From assembly GCA_002077065.1 (NCBI GenBank), contig NAJO01000008.1:682001-746000 (forward strand): a DNA stretch of 64,000 nt, in the 5' to 3' direction. Shown here in pieces: positions 23,080 to 33,936 of the stretch. Below the pieces are notes generated by a model. The model did not search any database and was not told the DNA's origin. It worked only from the letters and a program-made list of their open reading frames with translations. The translations under genes and the position numbers were made by a program. The DNA is from Cryoendolithus antarcticus (Eukaryota; Ascomycota; Dothideomycetes; Cladosporiales; Cladosporiaceae). The stretch's first letter is position 1. Each line of letters opens with the position of its first letter.

Positions 23080-23721
23080 ATGACAGAACTTCCCCTCGGC
23101 CTCATGCCTTTCGTCAAACGCGTTCAACCCCGGGACCCCTCGAAGACCTTTTCCCGCCACCCTTCCGAGCTGCCTCCCTCGCCTCTCGCGCCTTCAACAA
23201 TCGATGAGCATCTCGGCAGGTCGTTTGTCAACCCCGCCAAGCTCGCCAAAGAACTCCACGAGAGACACTGCATCCCCGAAGCCAGCGATGCGCACAGCTG
23301 CTTCGAGGCGACTCAGCGTGGTGGCATCGTGGGCGCAGAGGCTGCACTTTGCTGCGCGGAGTTTTGTCGGGAGATCTTGGAGGATGAGGACCGCGGGACG
23401 GGGGTGAGCGAGGCTGTGAGGGCTAGGGCGCATGGGATGTTGGCGAGGCGGGAGATGGGGGAGGATGTTGCGGGCCGATGGTAGGATCTTGCTCCCCTTC
23501 ATAAGGCGGTGTACTGAAGGGCTGATGAGTTTCCCAGGGTCCATGCCTGTGAGGCGATAAAGTTGTGGGGTATCTTCATTGCGCGGACGGGCGTGTCGAA
23601 GTTCCCTGTTGAGAAGGCGAGGGCGGAGCGCGAGGAGGCGACCGATGTATTTTTGCAAGCAGTGTGCGACTGGCATAGTGCACGAGCGAGGTATTTGGCT
23701 ACAAGGGCAGGAGCGACCTGA
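23080..23721 (+). CDS. Hypothetical protein, 194 residues
   Basis: Two exons, 23080..23480 and 23538..23721, joined by a 57-bp GT-AG intron; without splicing the frame stops right after the donor. The N-terminus is MTELPLGLMPFVKRV, followed by a Pro-rich patch and then helical, Ala/Glu/Arg-rich sequence with two cysteine-containing helices (ALCCAEFCREIL) and a second-exon helix rich in charged residues (EKARAEREEATDVFLQAV). There is no signal peptide or membrane segment. I do not recognise the family. The continuous coding character of exon 2 and the exact frame across the junction support the splice. It is convergent with the TRAPPC12-like gene, with 65 bp between stops. Confidence 0.6.
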
Positions 23722-23786
23722 CGATTATCGAGAGAAAATTCGCTCGCGTCTCTCGACTTGGGTTCTACCAGTCATCGCTGCAGTCC

Positions 23787-25118
23787 TCACAACTTGAAGT
23801 CGGCGTTCGATCTCTCCCAGCCTCCGCTACTGGGTGTGGCAGGTTTGGCTGCGCGAGAAGTCGCCAAATCGGTCTTGCGATCAACGGCGCGCTCAGTACA
23901 GAGTTCATAGAGTGTGCTCAAATTGAATAGCAGAGCAGGGTATGCATCATGCTCTTCTGCAAGGCGCTCCAAGATTTCACGGGACTCTGCTAGTCGTCCG
24001 GTGTACATCAAACAGACAGCTGCGTTCTGCTGGAAAAAGTCGCTCGTTGGGTATTTCTCACCAACAGACCTCCAGGCGTTTACAGCATTGTGCCAATCAT
24101 CATTGGCAATAGTCAGGAGTGCGGCGATCGTATCGTGTCGTTCTTCTGACGCTATTCCTTTCATCGATCGTTCCGCACCATCAATGTCACCCAGTCGGAC
24201 TCGAAGCAGAGCTTTCCGGAAATTGACCTCGTCCGTATCGACTTCGAGCAGCGACTCAAGATGCCGGGTAGCAGTCTCTAGCTCACCCATCTCAACGAAG
24301 GCATCAGCAACACGGAACCCGAGGTCTCTCAGTCGCGAGCTCCACGTCTGTGCCATCTGAACATCGCCAGACTCATTCGTATCTCTCAAGTGCGATCTGA
24401 CTTCGGCGGCTAGCGCATACAGTGCCATGATCGCTCTCCGCCCACCATCGTCGGCGACGATGGCTTGTAGTCGCACGAGCAAGATCCGAAGCTCCCATGG
24501 AACATTCGGTAGGAGATCCTTTGCGCTGGGAGTACCGCGGCCGAGAAAGTCTGTCAATTGCAGTGCCTCCTCTGCTGCCAGGTCCGGCTTAGAGATCAGT
24601 ACTAAGCAGGCCAATCGTGTGTAAAGCAACGGCAAGATGTTCTCGGCGTTGTTGCTGTCGGCCTGTAGCAATTGTCTCAACGCTACAACGGCGGCAGGTC
24701 TGAAGTGACCCTTTGCCAAGAGGTCAGGCAATGTTGCATCTGGCAAGGGCTGATGCTCGGACTCCAAGAACGCTGCAGGGATATCATCGGTAGCGAGTTG
24801 ATAGTACGTCTGTGGATTCTGAAGGAATCGTAGGTCGATCTTCCGAGTGGGTGCTAATGGCAAAGGCTTTGCTTGTGTCGGTGTCGAGGTTTGCGATTCA
24901 ACAGGTGCATCTTCAGCAGTAGCGTCAGACCGTATTCTCGTCGGTTGATGAGCTAAGGGGCTACATCAGTCTCAGCCTGGGGACTGTCATCGAATCGAGA
25001 ATCAGACATACTCGTCTACAGCGTCTAAAGGACCCTTGGTGTTCCGCCGGGGTAGCGGATGGGAGATGTTGCGAATGTGACGCCGGACGCTACCCGACGG
25101 CGACTTGGGGGAGTCCAT
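23787..25118 (-). CDS. TPR protein, TRAPPC12-like trafficking subunit
   Basis: Two exons, 25118..25012 and 24960..23787, give about 426 residues. The short N-terminal part is basic (SVRRHIRNISHPLPRRNTKG, typical of fungal homologues) and leads to KIDLRFLQNPQTYYQLATDD. The rest is built of tetratricopeptide-like helical repeats, for example LVRLQAIVADDGGRRAIMAL, ETATRHLESLLEVDTDEVNF and NAAVCLMYTGRLAESREILE. This architecture fits TRAPPC12, a TRAPP-III subunit in ER-to-Golgi and autophagy membrane traffic, but TPR proteins are easily confused. Of two possible acceptors only the one ending at 24961 avoids an in-frame stop. Start codons of this gene and divergent ILV2 are 316 bp apart. Confidence 0.75.
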
Positions 25119-25434
25119 TCTGCGATCGGTAACTAGGACGTCCTAGAATACAGCGATTTTAGATGTTCCTGCTTTCACAATGGCATTTGCATGGCGTGAG
25201 GTCTGCAGTTTACAGCAGGCGCATGTCACTTACGCGATCTGCAAGGGCCGAGAACGGGGCGACGTGTGGGGAAATTTGACTGAGGGCAAATGGAAGTGCT
25301 CTCGTGAGAAGACCGAGGAGTCATATCCTTCGACCTACAAGCTTCCTTCATTCAATTGATTGTGCGAAGGAAATCACTGCAAGGAGGTACACGATAAACA
25401 GTATATCTGCACTGCCCACACCTACACCGCGACA

Positions 25435-27608
25435 ATGCTGCAAGCAGCACAACCCGCCCGAAAGGCGCTCCAATGCCTCCCCCGAGCACGGCGATTCTCG
25501 ACAACACCTGCACCCGCCGCCATATCTCCCCACAACCGACGATCACAACAAGCACCGTCGCCCACGCAAGCCGCGACGAAGCGAAATGTTTCCGACACCG
25601 CAGCAAGACCAGCACAAGTCGCCACCGCGCAAGCGGCACGAAGACCTCTGCCCAGCCCAGCTTTCAACCGAGATGAGACACGAATGCGAGATGTGCAGCC
25701 TTTGCAGCCGTACAGGCAGCCGGAGATGGATCATAGCTTTGTGGGGATGAAGGGAGGGGAGATCTTTCATGAGATGATGTTGAGGCATAACGTGAAGCAT
25801 GTTTGTGAGTCATGACAGGATATGAACGGAGAGTAGAGCTGGTATTGACATACTGCACAGTCGGCTATCCAGGTGGTGCTATCCTTCCAGTGTTCGACGC
25901 AATCTACAACAGCAAACACTTCGACTTCATTCTTCCCAGACATGAGCAAGGCGCAGGGCACATGGCTGAGGGGTATGCTCGAGCATCTGGGAAGCCCGGT
26001 GTGGTGCTGGTGACATCGGGCCCTGGCGCAACGAATGTGATTACGCCCATGCAGGATGCCCTCATGGACGGCACGCCTCTGGTTGTGTTCTCCGGACAGG
26101 TCGTGACAACAGCAATCGGTTCAGACGCCTTCCAGGAGGCCGACGTGATTGGAATCTCAAGGGCATGCACGAAGTGGAACGTGATGGTCAAAGATATTGC
26201 CGAGCTTCCCAGGCGCATTAACGAGGCGTTTGAGATTGCCATGTCTGGCCGACCTGGACCCGTGCTGGTAGATCTGCCAAAGGATGTTACTGGTGGTATC
26301 CTGAACCGACCGATCCCGATGACCTCGACAATTCCTCCACATCCCTCCGCAGCTACCCTCGCAGCACGCGACGTCGCGAGTAAGACACTCACAAACAGCA
26401 TCCAGCGTACGGCCAACCTAATCAACATTGCGAAGAAGCCCGTGATCTACGCTGGGCAAGGTGTCATGGGCCACCCCGATGGACCAAAGTTCCTTAAAGA
26501 GCTTTCCGAGAAAGCACAGATCCCCGTCACCACCACCCTACAAGGTCTTGGTTGCTACGATGAGCTTGACTCGAAGTCTCTTCACATGCTTGGCATGCAC
26601 GGCTCTGCCTTTGCGAACATGAGCATGCAAGAGGCTGACCTGATCATCGCCCTCGGTGCGCGATTCGACGATCGTATCACCGGCGCCGTCTCCCGATTCG
26701 CCCCTGCAGCCCGTAAAGCCGCAGAGGAAGGCCGCGGCGGCATTGTGCACTTTGACATCCTCCCCAAGAACATCAACAAAGTTGTCCAGGCCACCGAAGC
26801 TGTGGAAGGCGACCTGACCGCGAACCTCGAACGCTTGCTCCCGCATGTCAACGCCGTCACCCCAGCGCAACGTAAAGAGTGGTTTGACCAGATCGCCGCC
26901 TGGAAAGAGCGCTTCCCCTGGGCATACGCCAAAGAGGAAACTCCTGATTCCCTCATCAAGCCCCAAACCGTCATCACAGCCCTCTCTGACATGACTGCCA
27001 ACCGCAAAGACAGCACCATCATCGCCACAGGTGTTGGCCAGCATCAGATGTGGGCCGCACAGCACTTCCGCTGGCGCGCACCGCGCACGATGATCACTTC
27101 TGGTGGCTTGGGTACGATGGGCTACGGTCTTCCAGCAGCTATCGGCGCCAAAGTCGCATCGCCGGAGAAGTTAGTCATCGACGTCGATGGTGATGCGTCT
27201 TTCTGCATGACCCTCACCGAGCTCGGCACCGCAGCTGAGTTCAACATCGGGGTCAAGGTCCTCATCTTGAACAACGAGGAGCAAGGCATGGTCACGCAGT
27301 GGCAATCACTCTTCTATCAAGATCGTTTCGCGCACACGCATCAGCGAAACCCAGATTTCGTAAAGCTAAGTGAGAGTATGCGTATTCCTGCACGGCGGAC
27401 GAGTAAGCTGGAGACGCTCGAGGCGGATTTGAGATGGTTGACTGAGGAGAGTGGAGAGGGACCGGCGCTGTTGGAGGTTGTTGTCGATCAGAAGGTGCCG
27501 GTGCTGCCTATGGTGCCTGGAGGGAGCGCGCTGCATGAGTTCTTGGTTTATGATGAGGTTAAGGAGAAGGAGAGGCGGGCGAGGACGAGGGAGAGAAGCG
27601 GGCGGTAG
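25435..27608 (+). CDS. ILV2: Acetolactate synthase catalytic subunit, mitochondrial
   Basis: Two exons, 25435..25804 and 25861..27608, give 705 residues; the 56-bp intron interrupts the highly conserved [20 protein letters not shown]. The enzyme condenses two pyruvates (or pyruvate plus 2-oxobutyrate) with thiamine diphosphate, the first common step to valine, leucine and isoleucine, in mitochondria. The N-terminal 70 residues are Arg/Ala/Ser/Gln-rich without acids (RARRFSTTPAPAA), a matrix presequence. The catalytic glutamate lies in RHEQGAGHMAEGYARASG, the FAD region in NMSMQEADLIIALGARFDDR, and the thiamine/Mg motif in DVDGDASFCMTLTELGTAAE ending at LNNEEQGM. It would pair with a separate regulatory subunit not found here. 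Confidence 0.97.
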
Positions 27609-28343
27609 TAAGTATTGCAAGGGCTCGTGTAAATAGTACTTTGATTGAGGGCGTGGCGTTGTGGTGGGTTTGCTGGGCATGAGCTTTGGCTGGCAAAAGT
27701 TGAGAGGATGAGCTGCCTCCAGTGGAAAGTACTGCGAAAGATCATCAATTACATGCGTTTTCGTGCTCCATCATCCGTCAAGCCTTCCGGTACATTCGCT
27801 CTACCACTTCTTAAGACTGGGACTAGTTTCTTGTCAGCTCACCCGAAACAGAGCAGTGCATCGCCATAGTGCCGATGGGAGCCTGTGAGTCTAAAGCACC
27901 GATACCACCAATTGTCTTGTCCCCTTGCCTGTGCGAGTAATACATCCGCCGGCACAGGTTGCTCGTTGTAGCATAAATGTAGGAGCGTTGGAGTGTCTGG
28001 ACATATGCAGGCTATTGGTCGTCTTCGATCACTCAGCTGCGGTGGGCGCGTCTATATGATTGTCAGTCCATGGTACCGCCATAACCCATCACTTGAATAG
28101 TGAATCTTCCTAGCTGCACTTCTCCGGGACTCTGCACCAGGGCGACGAGCATAAGTGTCTCCGACATCAGCGTTCCAGGAAACAGCCAATCAAGACTACG
28201 GTCCCTCACAAGATGGAAGGAACAGGAGGCTTCAGACGGTGTGATCTTAACGGCCCTTCAGACATGCCACTACATGTAATGTACACCATCATCTCCACAT
28301 CGCTCTCCACTTTTCGCACGCCTCCCACAGCGGCACGTCCGCT
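27609..28343. other. Intergenic between ILV2 and ATP14 (convergent)
   Basis: 0.73 kb between convergent genes. No gene or RNA is supported; only 3' flanks are expected. Confidence 0.4.
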
Positions 28344-28824
28344 CTAGTGCTTCGCATGCGTCTCATCCTCCTCGGCCTCCTCCACGAACCAGTCCTCCTC
28401 GACCTTGCTTGCTCCTCCCTCAGCCTGTCCCTCAATCTCGGGCACCTGGCTCTCGTATGCCTTCAGCTCGCTGGCGATATCAGCTTCCTCGGGTGATGGC
28501 GGCGCCTTGGGAAGCGTGAACTCTTGCACGTGGCCCTTGGAGTCCGAGGGCTTGACGGGCGGCGAGCGGTAGGATTTCAGCTCGCGGAGGTAGAGGTCTT
28601 GGACTATGTCGGCTGTGACATTCTGCGTTAATTACTGAACTTCAGCCACTGGAAGTGCTGTATCGACCTACCCTGGACTTGAGACGTTGCGATAAAGGTC
28701 CGGCGGAGGAGGGGGGACTGTTGGCGCATTGCGCGGGCGAGGGGGAGGCGCTGTGGATTGTCAGCAGGGTTTCATGCGATCAAGTAGGGAGACTTGCCGA
28801 AGCCCTCAATGTTTGTGCAAGCAT
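28344..28824 (-). CDS. ATP14: Mitochondrial F1Fo-ATP synthase subunit h
   Basis: Three exons, 28824..28798, 28750..28672 and 28612..28344, give 124 residues, the length of yeast Atp14. The N-terminus MLAQTLRASRLPLARAMRQQ continues SPLLRRTFIATSQVQ, an acid-free arginine-rich presequence, then ADIVQDLYLRELKSY, the subunit h signature, and a C-terminus KVEEDWFVEEAEEDETHAKH matching the acidic end of Atp14. Subunit h sits in the peripheral stalk and is needed for assembly of ATP synthase. Joining exon 1 requires a 47-bp intron with a GC donor in the context TCG|GCAAGT; using only GT donors, exon 1 would be lost and the protein would start at 28729 (108 residues), still plausible. The upstream ATG otherwise opens a 14-codon frame. 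Confidence 0.85.
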
Positions 28825-29673
28825 GTTGGCGATTATGTGTCGAGCTGTGACTGTGCGGGCACTGATAGCTCATGTTCAATGCCATCTCGTGGAGAGAGGT
28901 TCTGGTCGGCGCACGGGCCTTATTTACGGCTCTTCCCGTTCACGCTGCGGAAAGCGCAGCCTCATGCCTTCAATTACCAAGCCAGCCTCATCAGCCTCCC
29001 CTCTTCCACCACCTCTACCCACTTTCACCCTCCACCCCATCATCACCCGCCCGACGCCGACGCGACTGCCAGTGCTCGACTTCACTTCTGAGTTGCTGGC
29101 AACATCTCCGAGCGCGCGACCGACGGCCTTGCTTCTGTGAGACGGCTGCCTACAGCCTTTTCTCGGACACCTTTACTGGCTGCCAGAGGAACGTCAAGCG
29201 CAGCGCTCGGCCCACATCTTCGTAACCGTAGTCTCATCAACCGTCTTTTGGAAAGATCAAAAACAGTTTAGAGCCCGAGACCCGGCGGACTACACTTTAG
29301 CTGTAGTGAAGTCGCAAGCACACAGCGAGACGTTGGGTGGCGAAACGTGATTTGTCCAAGCCTTCTCATCAGACACTTTCTCCACGGCTGAGCACGTGCG
29401 AATAAACACTCGCGGTGTACACGAGCTTAGCATAAGCCTGTTCACCATTTCCTCGGAAGCGGAGGCGAAGCAGGCAGAATCCTCTCAGAACGCACTTTCC
29501 ACCTCGAACGTTTGCTACGTACGTAAACCGCAAACACGTATTCTCCACTTTTCGTCCGCTCCTTCGCAAAGAACCACCAGTTGCGCAAGACTGCCAAGGG
29601 CATCAAGAAACGGGCCTCGAAGCGGTTTGAAAATCAGAAGCTCGAATTCCAGCCTCGCAAACCGCTAGCCACG
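28825..29673. other. Divergent intergenic region ATP14/TFIIB
   Basis: About 0.85 kb between outward genes, holding both promoters. The frame of TFIIB stays open upstream to about 29581 without an ATG, which looks like leader sequence rather than coding. No other gene is supported. Confidence 0.4.
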
Positions 29674-30813
29674 ATGGCGCAAGTGGCATCACCGGGCAAT
29701 CCGGCAGAGATGCCAGCGCCGCAGAAGCAGGAAGAGGAGTGGCAGGAGAATCTCAACGTACGCATGATCTGCAAGGACTGCCGTGAGGATCCCCCAAACA
29801 TCTACGAGGACCATGCGAGCGGCGATATGATCTGTGCCAGCTGCGGCTTAGTTCTTGCCGCACGTGTCATCGATACAAGCTCAGAGTGGCGCACGTTCTC
29901 GAATGATGATCAGGGCAACGATGATCCATCACGTGTCGGTGATGGTCCCAATGCGCTCTTGAATGGTGCGCAGCTCAACACTGGCATCGCTTTCGAGGGC
30001 GGTGGTATCAAGAGCAAAGAGCTTCACCGGGCACAGAATAAGGCGAATCTGGACAAGGGCAACAAGGGACTGCTTCAGGCCTACAAGCAGATCGGTGCCT
30101 TGTGTGATGGCTGGCAGTTGCCCAACAGCGTGTCGGATAGTGCCAAGCACATCTACAAGGAAGCCGATGAGAGCAAGATCTTCAAGTCGAAGAGTCAAGA
30201 TGCTCTGATCGCTGGCTGCGTCTTTCTTGCATGTCGACGCAACAACGTTCCGCGTTCCTTTCGCGAGGTTACCGAGTTGACCAAGGTCAGCAAGAAGGAG
30301 ATCGGGCGTACGTTCAAGCAGCTCGAGCAGCTTCTTATGAAGAATCAGCGGAACAAGGAAGGGGCTACCTCTGTAGTGAGCGGTGGTGAGCCTTCCCTTT
30401 CCATTGATGAGGTCCGTGAAATACTAAAACTGTGTGAAGGCGTCGTTGTTCGTGCCGACGAGTACACTGGATCAACGAGCGCGGATCCAAGCGAGCTTTG
30501 TAATCGCTTCTGTAGCATGCTCGACATGGATCGTCGTACAACGACCGTCGCAACCGAATTGGCTTCAAAGATGAAGTCTACTGGTGTTCTCGCCGGAAGA
30601 TCACCCCTATCCTCTGCTGCTGCCTGTATATTCATGGCTGGACAGCTCATGGGGCAGCCTAAAACTGCCAAGGAGATCCAGGGTGTGGCCAAAGTCAGTG
30701 ATTCAACGATACGCCAAGCCTATAAGCTCCTTTATATGGACAAAGAGAAGATTATCACTCAAGATATCATCGACAGAGGTGCCGACGTCTCGAATTTGGT
30801 GAAGCCCGCATAG
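29674..30813 (+). CDS. SUA7: Transcription initiation factor TFIIB
   Basis: Single exon, 379 residues from the ATG at 29674. TFIIB bridges TBP-bound promoters and RNA polymerase II and helps select the start site. The N-terminal zinc ribbon has Cys pairs at about 33/36 and 54/57 (MICKDCREDPP ... MICASCGLVLA), followed by the B-reader/linker EWRTFSNDD with DDPSRVGDGPN. Two cyclin folds follow, with SVSDSAKHIYKEADESKIFK and SQDALIAGCVFLACR in the first, and AGRSPLSSAAACIFMAGQL and TKTAKEIQGVAKVSDSTIR-like sequence in the second. It is slightly longer than yeast Sua7 (345 residues), with extra N-terminal residues. The open frame continues upstream but has no ATG there, so the chosen start is the natural one. 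Confidence 0.97.
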   Translation: MAQVASPGNPAEMPAPQKQEEEWQENLNVRMICKDCREDPPNIYEDHASGDMICASCGLVLAARVIDTSSEWRTFSNDDQGNDDPSRVGDGPNALLNGAQLNTGIAFEGGGIKSKELHRAQNKANLDKGNKGLLQAYKQIGALCDGWQLPNSVSDSAKHIYKEADESKIFKSKSQDALIAGCVFLACRRNNVPRSFREVTELTKVSKKEIGRTFKQLEQLLMKNQRNKEGATSVVSGGEPSLSIDEVREILKLCEGVVVRADEYTGSTSADPSELCNRFCSMLDMDRRTTTVATELASKMKSTGVLAGRSPLSSAAACIFMAGQLMGQPKTAKEIQGVAKVSDSTIRQAYKLLYMDKEKIITQDIIDRGADVSNLVKPA

Positions 30814-31733
30814 GCTTTCTCCGGAAACTTGGAAGGTCGGCAACGGTAGTATATGCTTAGCTGCGACAGTGGTTTCGGAGAGAGCTGTGTCCTTGAGAGT
30901 CGATAATGAGTGTGCTCTCTCCTACGGACATCGAGGGATTATTCACTGCTGGAGGCGCTGTTACAATAGCACAGGAAGGTCTATACTTTTGGAGAGAGCG
31001 GAGCGACCTTGGTGTCCTTTCTGCGCATGGGATAGGGGCTTGCTTTCGATGATATACCCAAGATTGACATGACAAAAGCAGTGATCAGGGGCCAAAAAGG
31101 GGAGGGCAGGAGGGCACAATGACATCTGGTAGCAGTACATACCATGTATGCGTTGCCTAAACTACGACGACCAGAGATCGTTTTTCTGAATTCTCGAATG
31201 CCGGCAAATGGTCATATCTGGCCAGTTGCCACAGCGAAACGGTGCAGTGTTGCCCTTCGGAGACTCTCGAAGGCTGGGTGAGTAAGCAGCAGATATCCAA
31301 CCTCTCCTCGGCACTGAATTCAGTATCAAGTCGTAGGTACTATGTTAGGAGCCTAGGAGCATTCCAAAATTTTGTGAGAAACAGATCTGATATTTGCTCA
31401 ATTGCTCGCTTCGCTTTTGAGTACACATGTAGTCTGCTCACATGAACGAAGTCGTGCTTGCCTCATCCGATACCGAGGCTTCGCTTACGATGACGAAGTC
31501 GTCCTATCTTCAAACACCTGCATGCAATGTCAGATCTCGCATGCCGGATGATACAGATGCCGAGGACCAGATGCATGTCACATCTAGCTCGCATCGAGGT
31601 AAACATCCGAGTAGTTCGTTAAAGCAGGTAAGTTCTTTCTTTCCAGCATTCCCACTCTTAGCAAGCTCCTGCACTGTTTTCCGGTACAATCTGCCATCGC
31701 GGACGTCGACCTTGATTGTAACCGGTACCTACT
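30814..31733. other. Intergenic between TFIIB and alpha/beta hydrolase genes
   Basis: 0.92 kb without a supported gene. It includes one copy of a short dispersed repeat at 30961-31012 just after TFIIB. Confidence 0.45.
30961..31012 (+). repeat. Dispersed repeat, copy 1
   Basis: The first 16 bases, TTACAATAGCACAGGA, are identical to bases 54972-54987, and the similarity continues in degenerate form through a shared AGCGGAGC block about 25 bases later. Both copies lie downstream of genes. It could be a remnant of a miniature transposable element. Confidence 0.55.
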
Positions 31734-33194
31734 ATGGATCTCGCCGCTGTCAAACTCCTCGCGCCCCAAATCCCCTCCCTGGCGAACACGGCAGTATGGC
31801 ACACCTTTGGCATGACGCCGAATGGCGACAAATGGGATTTGCGAACGACCCTCACAGTCCAAGTGCTGCGGTCGTTCATGACAGGCGGCGGGAAGAAGCC
31901 TTCGTCTATAGGCAAGGTCCAGGCCGCTACATTGAAAGATCCCGGCGTGAAGGGCAAGACATGGGTCGCTAAAGCTACGATCCCTGCGCCCAAGGAAAGC
32001 GAGGATGGAGTTCGGGAAGCAGTGTTTGGGGCAGTGGACGCTATGGCGGAGGGGCAGGTGCAGTACACGAAGCCTGGGCTGGTAGATATAGGGGTAGAGT
32101 GGACTGGGTATCGCAGCGAAGCCGGAACAAATGAGGTCATGCCAAATAGCAGCGAAGAGGAGAGGTACGCGAAGCTCATGGCGGAACCCACGCGGACGAG
32201 CGACACGACTGTGCTCTATCTCCATGGGGGCGCATACTACCTTTGCGATCCTGCGAGTCATCGCGCGGTGACTTCGCGGCTGGCGAAGGAGTGCAACGGC
32301 CGAGTCTGCAGTGTGCGTTACCGACTTGCACCACAGACAGCCTTCCCTGCACAGTTACTGGACGCCTTGATGGTCTATCTCTCGCTCATCCACCCTCCCC
32401 CAGGCTCTCTACATACCGCTATACCAGCCTCCCACATCGTTTTTGGTGGTGATTCAGCAGGCGGCAACCTTGTGTTCGCCCTGCTTCAGCTACTCCTGCA
32501 ATTACACCGCACCTCCTCAAATCCGCAGATATTCTTCCACGGCCGCAAAGTCGACGTCCCTCTTCCTGCAGGCGCGTCCGCGAACTCGGGCTGGTTTGAC
32601 ATCGCGCGCGCTATGCCGTCGATAGCCACAAACACCAAATACGACTATCTCCCGCCTGTGAATCACGACGATACACTCTCTCGATTCCCAGCTGACAACA
32701 TCTGGCCTACGAACCCGCCACGAGGAGACCTTTTCTGCGATCTCAGTCTCCTCGACCATCCTCTTGTCTCACCCTTACTAGCCGCGGACTGGTCAGGCAG
32801 CCCACCTCTCTGGTTCGTCACTGGCGAAGAGTGCCTTACGGACGAAGACACCGTCGTCGCTGCCCGCGCTGCAAAGCAAGGCGTGCAAGTCTGGTGGGAG
32901 CAGTACGAAGCCATGCCCCACTGTTTCGGCATGCTGATCCCCACACTTGCAAACTCTGGCAGATGTATGAGGAGCTGGGGAGAGTTCTGCCGCAAAGTCG
33001 TCGAGGCACCAAGCGAAGTGCAGACAAAGGGTGTGTGGATCAGTGCGAAAGGAGGTGTAGAGAGGGAGGTCAAGGTGCAAGATGTGGCGACGGTGGAGGA
33101 TGGCGAGGTGAGGCGATTGGTGAAGGATGCGAAGGAGAGACGGATGAGGGGGTGGGAGAAGGAGGGGAAGGGAATGCCGAAGCCGGCCTTATAG
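31734..33194 (+). CDS. Alpha/beta hydrolase fold-3 (HSL-family) esterase
   Basis: Single exon, 486 residues. The oxyanion-hole motif VLYLHGGAYYL has its HGG at residues 164-166, and the nucleophile motif VFGGDSAGGNL has Ser at residue 241; these two mark the hormone-sensitive-lipase-like branch of carboxylesterases. A candidate acidic residue is in WFVTGEECLTDED and the catalytic His in EAMPHCFGML. The N-terminal 110 residues form a cap-like extension and there is no signal peptide, so it is probably cytosolic. The C-terminal 45 residues are highly charged (Glu/Lys/Arg). The substrate cannot be deduced; short-chain acyl esters or a xenobiotic are likely. It is convergent with the CHZ1-like gene. 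Confidence 0.88.
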   Translation: MDLAAVKLLAPQIPSLANTAVWHTFGMTPNGDKWDLRTTLTVQVLRSFMTGGGKKPSSIGKVQAATLKDPGVKGKTWVAKATIPAPKESEDGVREAVFGAVDAMAEGQVQYTKPGLVDIGVEWTGYRSEAGTNEVMPNSSEEERYAKLMAEPTRTSDTTVLYLHGGAYYLCDPASHRAVTSRLAKECNGRVCSVRYRLAPQTAFPAQLLDALMVYLSLIHPPPGSLHTAIPASHIVFGGDSAGGNLVFALLQLLLQLHRTSSNPQIFFHGRKVDVPLPAGASANSGWFDIARAMPSIATNTKYDYLPPVNHDDTLSRFPADNIWPTNPPRGDLFCDLSLLDHPLVSPLLAADWSGSPPLWFVTGEECLTDEDTVVAARAAKQGVQVWWEQYEAMPHCFGMLIPTLANSGRCMRSWGEFCRKVVEAPSEVQTKGVWISAKGGVEREVKVQDVATVEDGEVRRLVKDAKERRMRGWEKEGKGMPKPAL

Positions 33195-33524
33195 GTTGAG
33201 TGTACACAACATAGATGTAGCCATGGTGGCGACTAAATGTCATTTATCGAGAGACAGAAACAATTCTTTCTCGACACGATTTCAAAAGTATGCTTGCTAA
33301 GTACTCCAATCCGTGCTCCGTGGGAATTGCCGCCAAAGATCATTGGATGTGCAAAGCGAGACATAACCTGCCACTGGTCCGTATCTAAATCCATGACGGA
33401 AACTAGGGGAGACAGGAGATGAGGGGACAGCAGTAATACGAAGTCGACTACAGACGAACAATTCATGATTCAATCATTAAATACATTCGTATCCTACACA
33501 TTCGATCCGATGCTTATTCATGAT
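33195..33524. other. Convergent intergenic gap
   Basis: 330 bp between the 3' ends of the esterase and the CHZ1-like gene; no feature recognised. Confidence 0.4.
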
Positions 33525-33936
33525 CTAGGTGGCCGCGCCACGGCTGGTACCATCCTCTGGGCCTGGCAGACCTTCCTCATCGCCGGGCTCCCTGTGGATA
33601 TGTCAGATACTGTCTATCACTTCAGCGATAGCATGTGGCGACGTGCTGGTAAGTGCCGGCGGGCTTCGCGCCACGTGTGCGGCTACCGTCGATGATATTG
33701 CTGGAGTCAATGGCCTCCTTGTCGTCCTTCTCTACGATGATCGTCAGCACATGTAGTGCTTGTGTTTAGTTGGAAAGCAGGAGCATACCGAGCTGAGCGT
33801 CTGTGTCGGCGGTCGCAGGATCAATGGGGTCCTCAACGGGCGCGGTGTCGGATTGCACGGGCATGGTTAGATGCTGGCCGGTGCGCGACTTATACTCGTC
33901 GTCGACGGGTGTCTCGAAGGAATCTTGGGCAGACAT
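33525..33936 (-). CDS. Small acidic CHZ1-like histone chaperone
   Basis: Three exons, 33936..33789, 33731..33647 and 33591..33525, total exactly 300 nt, 99 residues. The central part KDDKEAIDSSNIIDGSRTRG resembles the CHZ motif (IDxSNII..RTRG) that binds H2A.Z-H2B dimers; the flanks are acidic and disordered, as expected for nuclear chaperones. The end GTYQEPGDEEGLPGPEDGTS is acidic. Intron 1 (57 bp) is GT-AG. The second intron (55 bp) needs a GC donor (CCA|GCACGT) to reach the acidic last exon; otherwise a frame reading through stops after seven residues, giving a shorter protein that keeps the CHZ-like motif. The protein is shorter than yeast Chz1 (153 residues), and I call this homology by motif only. 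Confidence 0.55.
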
